Assembly (NCBI RefSeq): GCF_021917145.1
Contig: NW_025814038.1
Coordinates: forward strand, 571,045 to 635,044
Origin: Hypomesus transpacificus
Taxonomy: Eukaryota; Chordata; Actinopteri; Osmeriformes; Osmeridae
DNA: 64,000 nt
Direction: 5' to 3'
This document shows positions 52,748 to 64,000 of the stretch, piece after piece (position 1 is the stretch's first letter; each line of letters starts with the position of its first letter). Below the pieces are notes generated by a model. The model saw only the letters and a program-made list of their open reading frames with translations. It searched no databases and was not told the DNA's origin. Both the position numbers and the translations under genes were made by a program.

Positions 52748-54528
52748 ATGGCATCAACGCGGAAACTTTCTTTCTTGTTATTATTAGGTTTTCTGTGTTC
52801 AACAAGTTCAACAAATGCTATTCAGGGTAAGTCTATCGCGACCCGATACCAAAATCTCAGTTGAGCTTGCATCGTCTACGCTGTTTCTTATTCACCCAGG
52901 ACAGACAGGCTCAGGAGAGTAATTTTGACCTTAAATCGTCCTCAACTCTTACATTTCCCGCTTTCTTGGTGTCTTTCTCCATAAAATGATCGCAGCATAG
53001 ATGAACGTGTCTAGAAAACTTGTCTTGTGTTGCGCACGTTTTATATTGTATGCTACGTAATTGGCAAGGCCGGATTAACTATTAGGGCACTAAAGATTAA
53101 TTGGGCACTTGCCCAGAGCCACATGACATCTAAGGGACCCTGGACAACGGCAACTAAAATGTTAAATCACGTTATGAACGCAGTCCTCACTTTCCTTAAT
53201 GTGAGCACTTTATTGCAAATATCTATCAAAATATGGGCTTTGAGCCTTGTTGCCAAGGGCACAGAAGTTAATTGTTACACATTGTTAATCCGGCCCTGGT
53301 GATTGGGTCTACTTTTTAAAAAAAACTTTTAGATTTACAAAGAAGTGCTACAGCACAAGGTAGAAGGGATTTTTCTGTCATAGAATTTACGCCATGAGAT
53401 ATCAATAACGTGTCTTTACGATCTCTTGCCCATGAAGGAAGAGGATTCATTGGGGTTGTGAACCCGGAGGATTCCGGTCTCGTCGATGTGGACAAGGCCA
53501 CGGCCGATGCCCTCAGGAGCGGCCTGACCACCGTCTTCCTCCCCATCGTCTACATCGTGGTGCTTGTTGTGGGCCTGCCCGCCAACCTCATGGCTCTCTG
53601 GGTCTTCCTCTTCCGGACCAAGGTGAAGCATCCGGCGGCCATCTACATGGCCAACCTGGCCCTGTCTGACGTCCTCTTCGTTATCTGGACTCCCCTGAAG
53701 ATCGCGTACCACATCAACGGCAACGACTGGATCTACGGCGAGGGGCTGTGCAAAGTCCTGATCGGGTTCTTCTACGGGAACATGTACTGTTCCATCCTCT
53801 TCATCGCCTGCCTCAGCGTGCAGAGGTACTGGGGCGTGGCCCACCCCATGTCCCACCAGAGGAAGAACAACACCATCGCCGTGGCCGTCTCCGTGACAAT
53901 CTGGGCGTTCGTCTGGCTCACCACCACCCCCCTCTACCTGTACGACCACACGGCCAAACTCAAAGACCCCAACATCACCACCTGCCACGACGTCAACGTC
54001 ATCCACGACCTGGACAACGCCTTCCAGGACGTCAAGTACCCCTTCTACTACTTCATCCTGATGGCCGTCGTGGCCTTCCTGGTCCCCTGCCTGGTCATCG
54101 TGGTGGTCTACATCCTCCTCCTCCGCGTCCTGTCCGACTCCATGGACGACGACGGCAGCAGCAGCGGCAAGAATCGCCAGCGGGCGGTGGTGCTCATCGT
54201 GACGGTGCTCGTCACCTTCCTGGTGTGCTTCGTCCCCAGCAACGTCATGCTGGTGGTGCACTACTCCCTGCTGAAAGACGGCGTGGTCAACAACGGCTAT
54301 GCCTTCTACCTCACCACCCTGTGCCTGGCCAGCCTCAACAGCTGCCTGGACCCCTTCATCTACTACTACGTGTCGGAGGACTTCCGGGAGCACGTGAAAA
54401 ACACGCTGCAGTGCAGGAGCCAGAGGACGGTGGAGAGGATGACGGTGTCCTTCAACTCCATGAAGTACTCCAAGAAGAGCAAGGCCTACTTGTCCGAGTC
54501 GGGGACCACGCAGAGCAGCTCCTGCTGA
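52748..54528 (+). CDS. f2rl1: Protease-activated receptor 2-type GPCR, second tandem copy
   Basis: Exon 1 (52748-52826) is a signal peptide (MASTRKLSFLLLLGFLCSTS...) ending phase 1. Exon 2 is 53438-54528. The total is 389 codons. The receptor body closely follows the first copy (VIWTPLKIAYHINGNDWIYG, FYGNMYCSILFIACLSVQRYW, DPFIYYYVSEDFREHVKNTL and the same QSSSC end), so the two are tandem duplicates. The likely cleavage is IQGR28|GFIGVV, only about four residues after a probable signal-peptidase site (TNA|IQ). Third codon positions are strikingly GC-rich compared with the first copy, enough to keep a 428-codon antisense frame open. The intron (52827-53437) carries an hAT element. A poly(A) signal is at 55346-55351. 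Confidence 0.92.
53065..53298. mobile_element. Short non-autonomous hAT-type transposon in the intron of the second f2rl1
   Basis: The left end is CAAGGCCGGATTAAC and the right end reads GTTAATCCGGCCCTG, inverted partners at 14 of 15 positions. The flanks GTAATTGG (53057-53064) and GTGATTGG (53299-53306) are an 8-bp target duplication with one change. No transposase frame. Confidence 0.88.
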
Positions 54529-57500
54529 TGGTCGGCGGAGGACATGGGACATGGGGGGGGTGAAGCGTCTTTGAGGCTGGGAGGCACTGGGTTCAATGCG
54601 AGTGCCTTTGGGCCTGGGAGGAGAGCGCTTCTTTGGATGGTAAAGGGGGACGTGGACCCGCATCGTGGATGACCTCCGCGGTTTTAAGTGGGTCACTGTC
54701 ACTGACTTCTAACGCACACAGAGGGATTATGTTACTGACTTGTAATGCAACAAAGAGTTTGAGACTGACGTTTATAGTAGGCCACTTTTTAACTGAGGGC
54801 TGTTGAGCCGCCTGAAGAATAGAAGGTTACCTTAGTCTTCATGACATGTGGCTGTTTTATGGAGTAATTGTGATGTCAAGAAGACAAATATGTCAGTTAG
54901 CGTGTATGTCATTGAGAAAAGTCCCATGATTTATAGGGAACCATTTTGTCAGTTGTTTCATCACCACCAGCTGAGGTTGACTGACGCAACCCAGTATTGT
55001 TACTTCAATGGTGGGAATTTTCACATTTTCCAGAGGTCAAGTTCAAATATTTAAGCACTGAGTAGTAAAATACCAAACACATAATATGAATGTATCAGAT
55101 CTCTGATGATGGCTTTTAACAGAAAGAAGTCAGTGGGACTGAAGTCAGTCCTCAAAATTAATAGAAAAACTGGTCAAAATGAGTTCCTGAACTTTTTTTA
55201 ATGACAGACAGTTGGCAGGGACTGTATCCATACACCCTTTCAAACAGCTTTGACTGCTGTATCAGTACGAGTGTCTGTGTTCTTTTCATACTGTGATTTT
55301 TGATTGTAACAAAAATGTGTCTAATGCTTTTTAGGAGGATTCTTAAATAAACATATATTTGCTTTTTTTAAATCGATACTTTCTCACTTTCGACTCGTGA
55401 CCTTCAGTCGATTAATCACCTTCCATGGTTTCAGGACGATACTGTGACATGAATATTCATCGACATTCACCATTGTATTCTTCCACCGATGTGGAAATAC
55501 AAGATGTCTGGCATTTCTGGAATGTGTCTGGTCTACTTTCAGTGTAACACAAAATGGCTGGTGTGCAGTCTACACATCTGTACCATTCCACAAGAACACA
55601 GCTGCCCTACCTGTGGAGTATCTAGGATGATGTCAGAAGGAACGGTAGTACTGAGGCTCTCTCCTTTCTCATCTGAGAAGTCTTGCTTGCTGTGTCAGCA
55701 GAGGAGAGCTAGTGAATACCTTCTAGCAAGACAGGACATGTCTTTTGTCTCCTTGCTGGTTCTGATGAGCATAAACTGAGGCAGGTATGTCCCGAGGGCT
55801 GTGACAACACCAGACAAGTTTGTCACAGTATAAAGTTTGTTCATAATGGTAGACGTTTCTTGTATATATGATCTCCTACCCCCCTAGAATCCTTTATATC
55901 TCAAATATTCAGTTTGCCCTACCAGCCATTGGTGTGATATATTATCAGACTTAAGCTAAACCAAGTTTACCAGCAAACTGGACGAGTGAAAAGAAATTCT
56001 ATCAAGCCTGCCTTCCATGTGCTATAACCTTATTCTACTACAGAAAAAGGAATGAGGTTATACTTCTAAAGACGATCTTGATGTAAGACACTGTCCTGTG
56101 AGGTCTGACATTTCGACATTGCCTGTTGTGCCCAACTGTGAACTATACACGGCCTTTACACTGTGTCAACATACTAGTCATGTGTAGGTTAAAGATTGAC
56201 AATGGACAGGGATAAAAGGAAGGGGGCAGGGTGATTCTTAGGCTGGATGGGGTAAGAGGATCCAGTCTTTAACCTGTAGATAAGGGGGGTCATCTGGGCA
56301 ACATTCTCCCGTTGTTCTTAGAAAGCTCTCTGTGTCTATTGTTCTGATCTGACAATGTGGCAGAGGTGAAGTCTCCTCCTTTCCACACACACACACACAC
56401 ACACAGACTTTGGATGTGGGTGTGTGTTTTCAGAAAAAATATCCACCTTTCCAGAAAATACTGACACACAAAACAATGATCTTGTTGCCTCACAATGCAG
56501 AAGAGTTGTCTGCGTTGAGCTGTTCCTGGGTGATATATGGCTGCCCGCTGTCATCATAAGAAGTAGAATTAAAATACCTGCCATTTACGTCCCTGAGAAG
56601 GGAGCTGTTCCTTAGGGGTTGAACGCACTGACACAGCCCCCTTCACATTCCTGCCGTTCTATCACACAAGCACTTTACACAGCCTTGTGAGTAGAGCCAT
56701 CATTGTGAGGGTTGTTTAAAGGAGTTGCTATAGAGCTGTCTTCAGGCTCTAACAAAAACAGTATTATTTAATAGTCAAAATATTTGTATTATCACTATTA
56801 TTACTACTTTTGCAAGTCATCAAGGGAAATGTTTTGCGTTTTATTGTCTGGAATTGCAGTGCAATAGGAACGTGATCTGTGACTGGTTTCGATAAGATTG
56901 TTAGACCAGATAAAGAGGAAGAGAGTGATCAGTAAGACAGTAAATAGCTGGTGACACACAGAGAGCTAACCTTCCCTGAGACTCAACACGGTCGACCTGG
57001 GAGATACTAGGAGGTTATGACTCACTATGGTTGTTTTTACATGTCGTCAGTGCAGGCCAGTGTCTCATGGCCTATATATGGCACCTGTTGCACCTCTCCC
57101 ACCTTGTCAGGACATGCCAAACCTGTTCTGCAGGTATGCTCACCTTGGCAATAACAACCCCGTATAAAGCACAGAGTCGAGGTTTAAGCTTTAACTAAAT
57201 AGAGTCTGCCTTTGAGTTCAAGACAGAGATTTAGAAAACGAGTGAGGCAATGAAGAGAGAGAGAAAGAGGGAGAGGGAGATACAATATTGCTGTCTTTCA
57301 TCCAGTTTAGTTACAACATCACATGTCGAGTGTGATCCATTTTAGGCGAACTGAACCTGAACATAAGACTATATCTGTGGTCGTGAGTTAAAATACTTCC
57401 TGTTTTTCGGTTATAACGATGTGTTTGTGCTGTTGTGTATGTGTGTGTATGTTATGGGAGTATTCTTACACAATAGTTGTGAGTCTGTGGTTCTTATTTG

Positions 57501-58031
57501 ACCAAGTTGAACTCTCGTCCTCTCGTCATAGGAACTGTAGGGTGACACCTACTGGATGGTGTGTTGAACAGCATCTATTTACGAGGACTCAAGATGCTGC
57601 CAGGAGGGCACACCAAGAATGTGGTCATCACACTAATCACCTTGCAACGATCCAATTCATAGCCAACTCGTTTAAAGTGTATCTCAACGTGGGAACTGAA
57701 TTCAATCGTTTTTCATACATCTGCACAACAGTCCAGCCCCCCTTTTGCCGTTTAATCCGAGGTCTCGTTACTACGATAACAAGACTGCTTTTGACGGATA
57801 CAAAGGATAATACCTTGCTTTCAGTTTGGTCTCAGCAGCAGATAAAGACGAAAGATCACAAAGGTGTTTTGTGGTCAGGAGTGCTGGCGTTACGATCCCA
57901 GCCAATGGGAGCGTTGACTGTGCCTGAAAGAGAGGCTGCTAAATTAGTATTGGCCCCACGCTTCACTGTGGGGCACGGCTAAAAGACATCATTCATGTCC
58001 TTGGATCGTTGGTCTTCGGATCGTTCCTCTT

Positions 58032-58059
58032 TGTGTGTGTGTGTGTGTGTGTGTGCGTG

Positions 58060-58123
<64 letters not shown>
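58032..58123. repeat. (GT)n microsatellite, ~90 bp
   Basis: GT dinucleotides with two GC interruptions near 58,055 and 58,065. Confidence 0.97.
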
Positions 58124-58125
<2 letters not shown>

Positions 58126-58613
58126 AGAGAAAGAAGAGGGTGAGAGAGAGGAAGACAGGGAGATTCTCTCTGCACACTTGCAACATCTTCAGCGTGTCAG
58201 TTATGTATGAATGCATATAATACACACAACACATCATCTTCACTGTGTGTACTTTCTGCACATTGTTTTTATTCACAAGGAGTGAAAAATTAAAATAAAC
58301 AATTGGCACCTTCCAATAAAATGTTATTGAGCCACAATCACATTTAGAGGTGTTATTTGATTTTGTTTTAAGACACTTTCAGACAACATACATGGATGTT
58401 TGACCACAGGACGCCACTCATCAACCCAAAGAAACTGACAGTAAGTTCTATGAAAAAATTTTTTTTTTTAAATTAATGACATGGTATTGTATCGTCTTCT
58501 TCGACGTTTCCGGATCCTCAAGAGCATAGGTGATGTGAAAATATCCGTACAATCATGAGGCATCGCACTTCTAGTAACATCGTTTGTTTTCGACTGAACG
58601 GCGGAAGAACAGT

Positions 58614-58758
58614 GGGGGGGGGGGGGGGGGGGGGGGAAAGAGAGGGAGAGACTGACATGGAGAGAAACAGGCAAGAAAAGGAGGTGAGGGAGACACACGG
58701 GAGAGACAGGAAGAGAGATGAGAGAGAGATAATACCAGTTCGAGACCAGTACGGGACA

Positions 58759-58811
<53 letters not shown>
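58614..58811. repeat. Long G runs (23 and 50 bases) downstream of the ch25h-like stop
   Basis: G23 at 58614-58636 and G50 at 58762-58811, with GA-rich sequence between. In the sense of the gene at 58834 these are C runs in the 3' UTR, the longer one starting 22 bases after the stop codon. Exact run lengths in assemblies are unreliable. Confidence 0.9.
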
Positions 58812-58812
<1 letters not shown>

Positions 58813-58833
58813 GGTCCGGAGGTGTAAGAGAAA

Positions 58834-59751
58834 CTAACTCACACCTTTTAGTTTTTCTTTTCTTTTCACGTCGTCCGTGGTTGCCGTGGCGATGTGGCCG
58901 GAGGGGCGTGGCATGGCGTTGGTCCCCCCTAGCCAGTCCCAATGTGAAAAGAAGGGAGCAAAGTGAGTGGCGGGCTTGTGGTGGTGGGCGTCGTGTTTGG
59001 GCGTGCCTCCCCACAGCCCGAAGGGAACCAGGTTGTGCATGGCCCAGGGGAAGTCATAACCGCAGTGGTCCTCGGTGGACACCCAGATGTTGAACAGCAT
59101 GAAGCCCCAGGCGGTGAGGCAGTGACACTGGAGCAGGAGGGGGTCCACGGTGGCCCAGAAGCCCACGCTGAAGAGCTCCCAGCCGGACAGGTACTGAGTG
59201 ACCAGGCTGAAAGGCTGGTTGTACTGGTGGTGGATGGCGTGGAAGGTCCGGTAAAGCCAGGGCACGCGGTGGTGCAGGAGGTGCCAGAGGTAGTACTGGA
59301 AGTCAAACACCACGGTGCAGCCCAGGATCCCCAGGACGAAGCCCCATAGGGTGGGAGCTTCGCGGGGGAGGGGCGTGGGCGGCCTCCACAGCCATTGGGC
59401 GGCCGCGGCGGGAAAGATATAGACCAGGTGGTTGTAGGTGGTGACGCCCAGCGTGGTCCAGATGTTCTCCCAGGTAACGAGCTTGTCCGGGTGGAGCTTG
59501 TAGCGGTTGATGCTGGGCCACGTCGGGGCCAGCAGGTCCAGAAGGGTGTAGATAAACACCAGAAGGAAGTAAAGGGATATGGAGAGAACCACAGGGAAGA
59601 GAGGGCTCCTGAGGTGCTCGTGGTGGTTCTGGTGGAGGTAGTCCCAGGCAGGCTGCAGGACCGACTGCTCAGAGAGTCTCAGAGTCAAGTTGGCTACGTC
59701 CGACATCCAGGGAAAAGACACGCCGCTCAGTGGAATGCCAATGCTCGTCAT
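58834..59751 (-). CDS. Cholesterol 25-hydroxylase-like, single exon
   Basis: One uninterrupted frame of 305 codons. The family is the fatty-acid-hydroxylase/sterol-desaturase di-iron enzymes of the ER membrane, which use O2 to make 25-hydroxycholesterol, a regulator of SREBP and LXR and an antiviral effector. All three histidine boxes are present: HLLHH (157-161), HAIHH (171-175) and HDAHH (253-257). Several hydrophobic segments precede them (about 52-75 and 104-120), and the C-tail is basic (KRKEKLKGVS). CH25H genes are intronless, which fits. Human CH25H has 272 residues; the extra here is at the N-terminus, and Met16 is a possible alternative start. Fish have several ch25h-like genes; I cannot say which this is, so no symbol is given. 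It sits between the PAR2 pair and s100z, a place where human has no CH25H. Confidence 0.88.
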   Translation of the reverse strand: MTSIGIPLSGVSFPWMSDVANLTLRLSEQSVLQPAWDYLHQNHHEHLRSPLFPVVLSISLYFLLVFIYTLLDLLAPTWPSINRYKLHPDKLVTWENIWTTLGVTTYNHLVYIFPAAAAQWLWRPPTPLPREAPTLWGFVLGILGCTVVFDFQYYLWHLLHHRVPWLYRTFHAIHHQYNQPFSLVTQYLSGWELFSVGFWATVDPLLLQCHCLTAWGFMLFNIWVSTEDHCGYDFPWAMHNLVPFGLWGGTPKHDAHHHKPATHFAPFFSHWDWLGGTNAMPRPSGHIATATTDDVKRKEKLKGVS

Positions 59752-60173
59752 TGGACCTGCCAGGATCGAGACTCCTCTCTTGAGGAGGGTAATATCTCAC
59801 AGGCTTTTCTGACCAGGTGACGCGGAAGGAGGATTTCCTATTAGTCCACTCAAGTCGGATGGAAGATCTTCGACGCTATCTCGTGTGTGTTTTTTTTGCA
59901 ATGCCAGATGATCTGGTGTGGTGTGTGCCAAATTGGGCTGGCGGTCTGTCTGAAGCTCTTATGTATGTTGGAAGCGCCACCTCCTCCTCTCTCCCCCCCC
60001 CCCACTCCTCCCCCCCCCCCCCATGCCCTTCCCCCCACACTACCCCTTATCCCTCCTTCTGAGTTCCAAGTGCCGGCGTTCTCTGAAGGCCCCTTTTTCT
60101 CGGGTGAGAGGAACGCAGCCAGGACAGAGGACCGGGGTCACAGCAGCGCTCAATTCTGACCCACATCCTTGAG

Positions 60174-60206
60174 ACAGAGAGAGAGAGAGAGAGGGGGGGG
60201 GGGGGT

Positions 60207-60238
<32 letters not shown>

Positions 60239-60305
60239 GAAAGAGAGAGAGAGAGAGGGGGGGGGGGAGAAAGAGAGAGAGAGGTGGGGGGGGTAGAGAG
60301 AGATG
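60174..60305. repeat. GA and G-run tract
   Basis: (GA)n, then about 43 bases of G with a single T, then alternating GA and short G runs. Confidence 0.9.
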
Positions 60306-61090
60306 AAGAGAAGGAGAGGGAGAGAGAGAAAGCTCCTGTGGATCGGAAACGATTTGACTTTTTGTCACTTCAAAAGAGCAGTGTTTTTTTTTGTTGGGTG
60401 GGGGTTTGTTTGTGATGGAGTCGAGTCATGCTGTAATCCGGTCATCAATGCTCATTCAAGCCCTCCGACTTGTGTTGTTCTGTTCAGCATGACTATGTGG
60501 TAGTTCATTAATTCTGTTCTCTTTTTAATGGTGCAATCTTTCACCACACCAATCTCTCTCTCTCTATCTATCTCGCTCTCGATCTCCCTTACACACACAC
60601 ACAGTTTAAGGGTCAAGCATAATAAATCATAGGAAAGCTGTCAGATGAACATTGAGTTCAAAGACACTTCTTTATCCATGGTGAACGACTGCTGGCTTGT
60701 TGCACTGTGTCTTTGTGTCGATGTTCAAAAGAAAAATATTGTGTTGTTGAATATTTTTAAAAGTCAAGTGACAACCACAGAGCCAGTTACTATGGTGTCG
60801 CAAAAATAATCCGGGCGGAATTATTTTTTCTTGGATGATCACGTCTTCTAACCGCCAGTACATTGATCGGGCCCTCTGATCTCGAAGTGTCTTTTCGTGT
60901 TCCTCTAACGGTTGTCGTCTCAATCCTTCTTGTCTTTTAAATCAAGTGTACCAAGATACTGATATGGACTGGCTGCAGTGGCTGTGCTTCATTTAGATTC
61001 ACACTCAGTCCACGAGTCACACAAAGAGCTGTGGTTGCTCTCTCGCCACTAGAGGGCAGTCACGTATCGCTGAGAGAAACGCCAGGACAA

Positions 61091-61228
61091 GCTCTCTTTC
61101 TCTCTCTGTCTCTGTCTCTCTCTCTTTCTCTCTCTCTCTCTCGCTCTCTCTCTCTCTCGCTCTCGCTGTCTCTCTCCATGTCTCTCTCTCTGTATGTCTC
61201 TCTCTCTTTATGTCTCTCTCTCTCCCTG

Positions 61229-61283
<55 letters not shown>
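61091..61283. repeat. (TC)n microsatellite, ~190 bp
   Basis: Imperfect TC repeat with GTCT, GCTC and ATGT interruptions; open in one frame as a Leu/Ser repeat, which is an artefact. Confidence 0.95.
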
Positions 61284-63597
61284 AAAAGCTGCATGGCACA
61301 TTAAGTGCCTGTCCTGAGAGACAGCATTTGAGATGTGTCACTCCTGTTACAGAAACTGTTCAGATTTTTATTTCAACTGGGGTCAGGGTTAGTTAGTCCT
61401 TAGATTGTTCTGATATTGTTTTCTGTCCCCTGTTTGTTGCTGTAATAAAAAGTACTGCCGTTTCCCTAGTTCCAGAGTGGTGTCTTTTGAAGGTCAATTC
61501 TACATTCGGTAGATACGGAACAGCCAACATCATGATGCTACTCTGGGACATGGAAATGATCATCCCATCTTGGTCCTTAAGCTTAGTAGATCACACATTC
61601 AGACATGTCAAATTCAATTTTCCAACAATTTCAACAAGGAAATTGAATAGTGAGTTCAAACTGAGAATACCCCCGACGCTCTAAATGATCTCTTGTGGTC
61701 TTTTCTAACACGCGGGTTAGTTGATGACAGTTTGGTGACGCTCTTGGGGACACGTTGCAAACTTGTTTCATCACTCTAATGATCGGAAAATAACTGTAGC
61801 CATGGTAGGAAGAGAACGAGAGAAGAAGACACACCTGACGTCCCTCCAGAGGAGGTCTGAAGGGATCCAGGGGTTAAAAAAAGCTGCAGTCTCAGATTCA
61901 CTCCACGTCACATTACACACTGTCCTAAGCTTGCGGATGTCATTCTAAAGCAACAACCTTTTTCTATTCGATTATTCACGTTTTATATTGCTGTGTGCTT
62001 TGTGCTGGGTGTGCACAGGATGCATTCAACAGCTGTACAACAGATACTTTGCTGTTATTTGCCAAAAATGGCATTGTCCAGAATGGCCCTGTTTTTCACC
62101 GTGCATATGGTAAAAAAAATCGTTGAAAATAAAACTTTGACCTCTCTAAGACCCATGGAGATGATGAAACAAGTAGACTGACAAGCTCCTCTAGATATTT
62201 ACGTAACTAAAGAGAAGAAAAATATCTAAATATCATCAGGTTATCACGCCAAAATGCATAAGCACTAAGTATCCAATCAGATGTCACATGATCGTTCAAT
62301 TGTGTGACAGTGACCCCTCCCCATGTTGATTTCCAGATTGTCCAGATTGCCCCATGCAGAGTTGTGTCCAGGGAACACGTTCTATCTCAAGGGGAACGTG
62401 TTCTTACCCCGCTCTGTTCCGTCCCAGAAGAACCTCACATGGGGTCCGCAGAGCAAAGTTTGCGAGAGGACAGACGGCCAAGATTTACACCAAACTTAAA
62501 CCCTAAACAAGTCAGATATTATGTAACCCACGCACAACTGAGATCTTCAGAATCATGTGTGCTCGCATTCCTGAGTTCCCAAACAGCACTGTTTCTTGAA
62601 GCATCTGGTCCTGGTTACGAAGAGACGGAGAGAAGGTTTCAGTAGGATCACGGAAGGAGAACAAAAACGTGACACTGTGATTTGGATCACCGCTTGCGAT
62701 GTAACTACTACAGCTGTATCAAAGCACCAATGTAACGTCTTTTTCTCTTTCATCTATCTTATCCTCTGATAGATCTATGTACTGCACTTGTACAGAGAAT
62801 ATAGCTTTGAACCTTCATCTGACTCCTGGAAAACTCTATGTTGCATCAGTTCTGAGCTTCATAAACATACTCTCATGCATTGGAGGAGCCAAGCTCAACA
62901 ACATGACAGCCAATGTCAACTGTTCGGACAGTAAAGGACTTCTCAATAAATATCACAGTAACGTGTGTGGCCTCACAGTCCCACATTCCCCACAAATCAC
63001 AATAGTTGGGAGGTCAATTTTTCAACTAACCTACTTTAAGTTGGAAGTTTATTTTGGCAACATTGGGCCCTCCGTCGAAGGTAAACAGATCTTCAACTCG
63101 GACGTCTGCTCTGCCTGAATCCGAACTGTTTTCGAGTGTTCACCAAACCCGTTTGAGCGCGAGTCTATTTTCATCCGGAAGGTCCTGAGAGGCAGGTGAG
63201 AGAGGCGTCTCCGAGGGGCCTGGTGGAGCCCCAGGGACGGCCCAGGTTACACTGGTTCAGGGTTTGTTTTTCACTCTGCCTCTTTGATTAAAACCTGACA
63301 CAGTTACCATGGGTCTCTCACCTGTGGAACTAATTATCACATTATTACCGAAGTCCTCATAAACAAGCGAAGGCGCAGCTCCTCGCAAATCATTTTTCCG
63401 CAGGACCATAACCAAGTAAGTGTTTCATCCTCTGCAGATCCCACCGTTACTGAGCTGCACTGAGATACTTTGGACTTGGATTGTTACGGTACGGTACCTC
63501 CAATTCCTAACGCTGCCTCACATGGGTTTAAAAGGATATTTGACTTAAAATATTTTTTCCTCCAGTAGGTCGTGAGATACTTTGATATCCTGCAGCC

Positions 63598-63738
63598 ATG
63601 CCTAGCCAACTTGAAGGTGCCATGGACGCCCTCATAACAGTTTTCTACAACTACTCAGGAAACGATGGAGACAAGTTCAAGCTCAACAAGGGGGAACTGA
63701 AAGAGCTCCTCAACAGTGAACTCACTGACTTTCTCACG
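63598..63738 (+). CDS. s100z: S100 calcium-binding protein Z, first coding exon (cut by window end)
   Basis: 47 codons from ATG at 63598 to LTDFLT, then a donor GTATGT (phase 0). The 5' UTR part of the exon starts at 63566 after TTCCTCCAG. The sequence (MPSQLEGAMDALITVFYNYS, then LNKGELKELLNSEL) is the N-terminal half of an S100 dimer subunit: helix 1, the 14-residue pseudo-EF-hand and helix 2. The S100Z call rests on the MPxxLEGAMDALITVF start and on the place beside F2RL1, as in human 5q13. The second EF-hand exon lies beyond 64,000. S100Z binds Ca2+ and forms dimers; its cellular role is little known. Confidence 0.88.
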
Positions 63739-64000
63739 GTATGTTTGGTCTTTTACATGTTGCACTTAACATTTTTGTTTAGAAGATGAATTGTTTTGAA
63801 CAGAGTGTGAGAAATCAAAGGGTTTAAGAACAGCTTGGCCAGTGATAAGCACCATCCGTCCTATGCTGAATCATTTACAGTGGTTTTGATGAAAAGGATT
63901 AAGTCAAATGATAAGTATATTTAAGCTATTTTTAGTCGACACTGGGCAAGAGGTGTCATAAGTTATTTATTTTCCCATTTGAAATAAGTTTCACAGTTAG

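Larger units (their letters stand above)
54529..58833. other. Between the second f2rl1 and the ch25h-like gene
   Basis: The f2rl1 3' UTR runs to about 55,370. I found no coding exon after that. A 187-codon open frame at 57,419-57,982 has no recognisable domain. A minus-strand AATAAA at 58268-58273 could end the ch25h-like message. A (GT)n tract lies at 58,032-58,123 and G runs follow. Confidence 0.45.
59752..63565. other. Between the ch25h-like gene and s100z; repeats, no gene seen
   Basis: It contains the ch25h-like promoter, C runs near 59,992-60,020, GA/G runs at 60,174-60,305 and a (TC)n tract at 61,091-61,283. Open frames near 62,304-62,645 and 62,777-63,118 show no domain, signal peptide or splice context. 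A donor-like GTAAGTG at about 63,416 may end a non-coding first exon of s100z. Confidence 0.45.

Noticed and set aside
53416-54702. 428-codon open frame antisense to the second f2rl1
   Set aside because: It mirrors the receptor exon codon for codon. The His/Val/Asp-rich, low-complexity translation is what GC-rich sense codons give in reverse, and there is no domain.
57419-57982. 187-codon plus-strand open frame between f2rl1 and the ch25h-like gene
   Set aside because: It starts in a GT-rich simple repeat, has no recognised domain and no family resemblance; most likely chance.
61031-61285. Leu/Ser repeat open frame
   Set aside because: It is a (TC)n microsatellite read in one frame.
62777-63118. 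113-codon plus-strand frame upstream of s100z
   Set aside because: No recognisable motif and no splice context; composition is ordinary for non-coding sequence.

Overview
This window is vertebrate nuclear DNA, almost certainly from a teleost fish. The genes are intron-rich with canonical GT/AG sites. Four copies of a tRNA-derived SINE with a fish-type head and tail are scattered through it, and the host genes match vertebrate families at the protein level. Intron sizes and repeat content suggest a compact genome. The species cannot be fixed from the sequence; a smelt-like lower euteleost is only a guess.

The left block (1-36.0 kb) carries the order known from human 4q21: enoph1 (+), tmem150c (-), a stearoyl-CoA desaturase that is SCD5-like rather than SCD1-like (-), sec31a (-), then lin54 (-). 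Thap9, which lies between SEC31A and LIN54 in human, is not seen; a small spliced minus-strand locus of unknown nature is there instead. enoph1, tmem150c and scd5 give complete reading frames across all their exons (261, 247 and 332 codons). sec31a reads through 27 constitutive coding exons (1655 codons), including a 1149-nt exon built of repeats. A further 36-nt cassette exon sits beside the Sar1-GAP-stimulating fragment. lin54 has only its C-terminal 269 codons (the CXC DNA-binding domain and the end). The rest would lie in, or be lost at, a 500-N assembly gap at 36,014-36,513.

The right block (36.5-64 kb) matches the human 5q13 order F2RL2-F2R-F2RL1-S100Z. It holds four two-exon protease-activated receptor genes: f2rl2/PAR3 (-), f2r/PAR1 (+) and two tandem f2rl1/PAR2 copies (+). 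Then come a single-exon cholesterol 25-hydroxylase-like gene (-) and the first coding exon of s100z (+, cut by the window end). All four receptors keep an arginine followed by a plausible tethered ligand, so they look like working extracellular-protease sensors.

Between the genes are a MITE inserted inside a SINE with a visible 3-bp target duplication, three short hAT-type elements with 8-bp target duplications, and long polypyrimidine, GA, GT and G-run repeats. The change of synteny block at an exactly 500-N gap is either an ancestral linkage or a scaffold join and should be treated with care.
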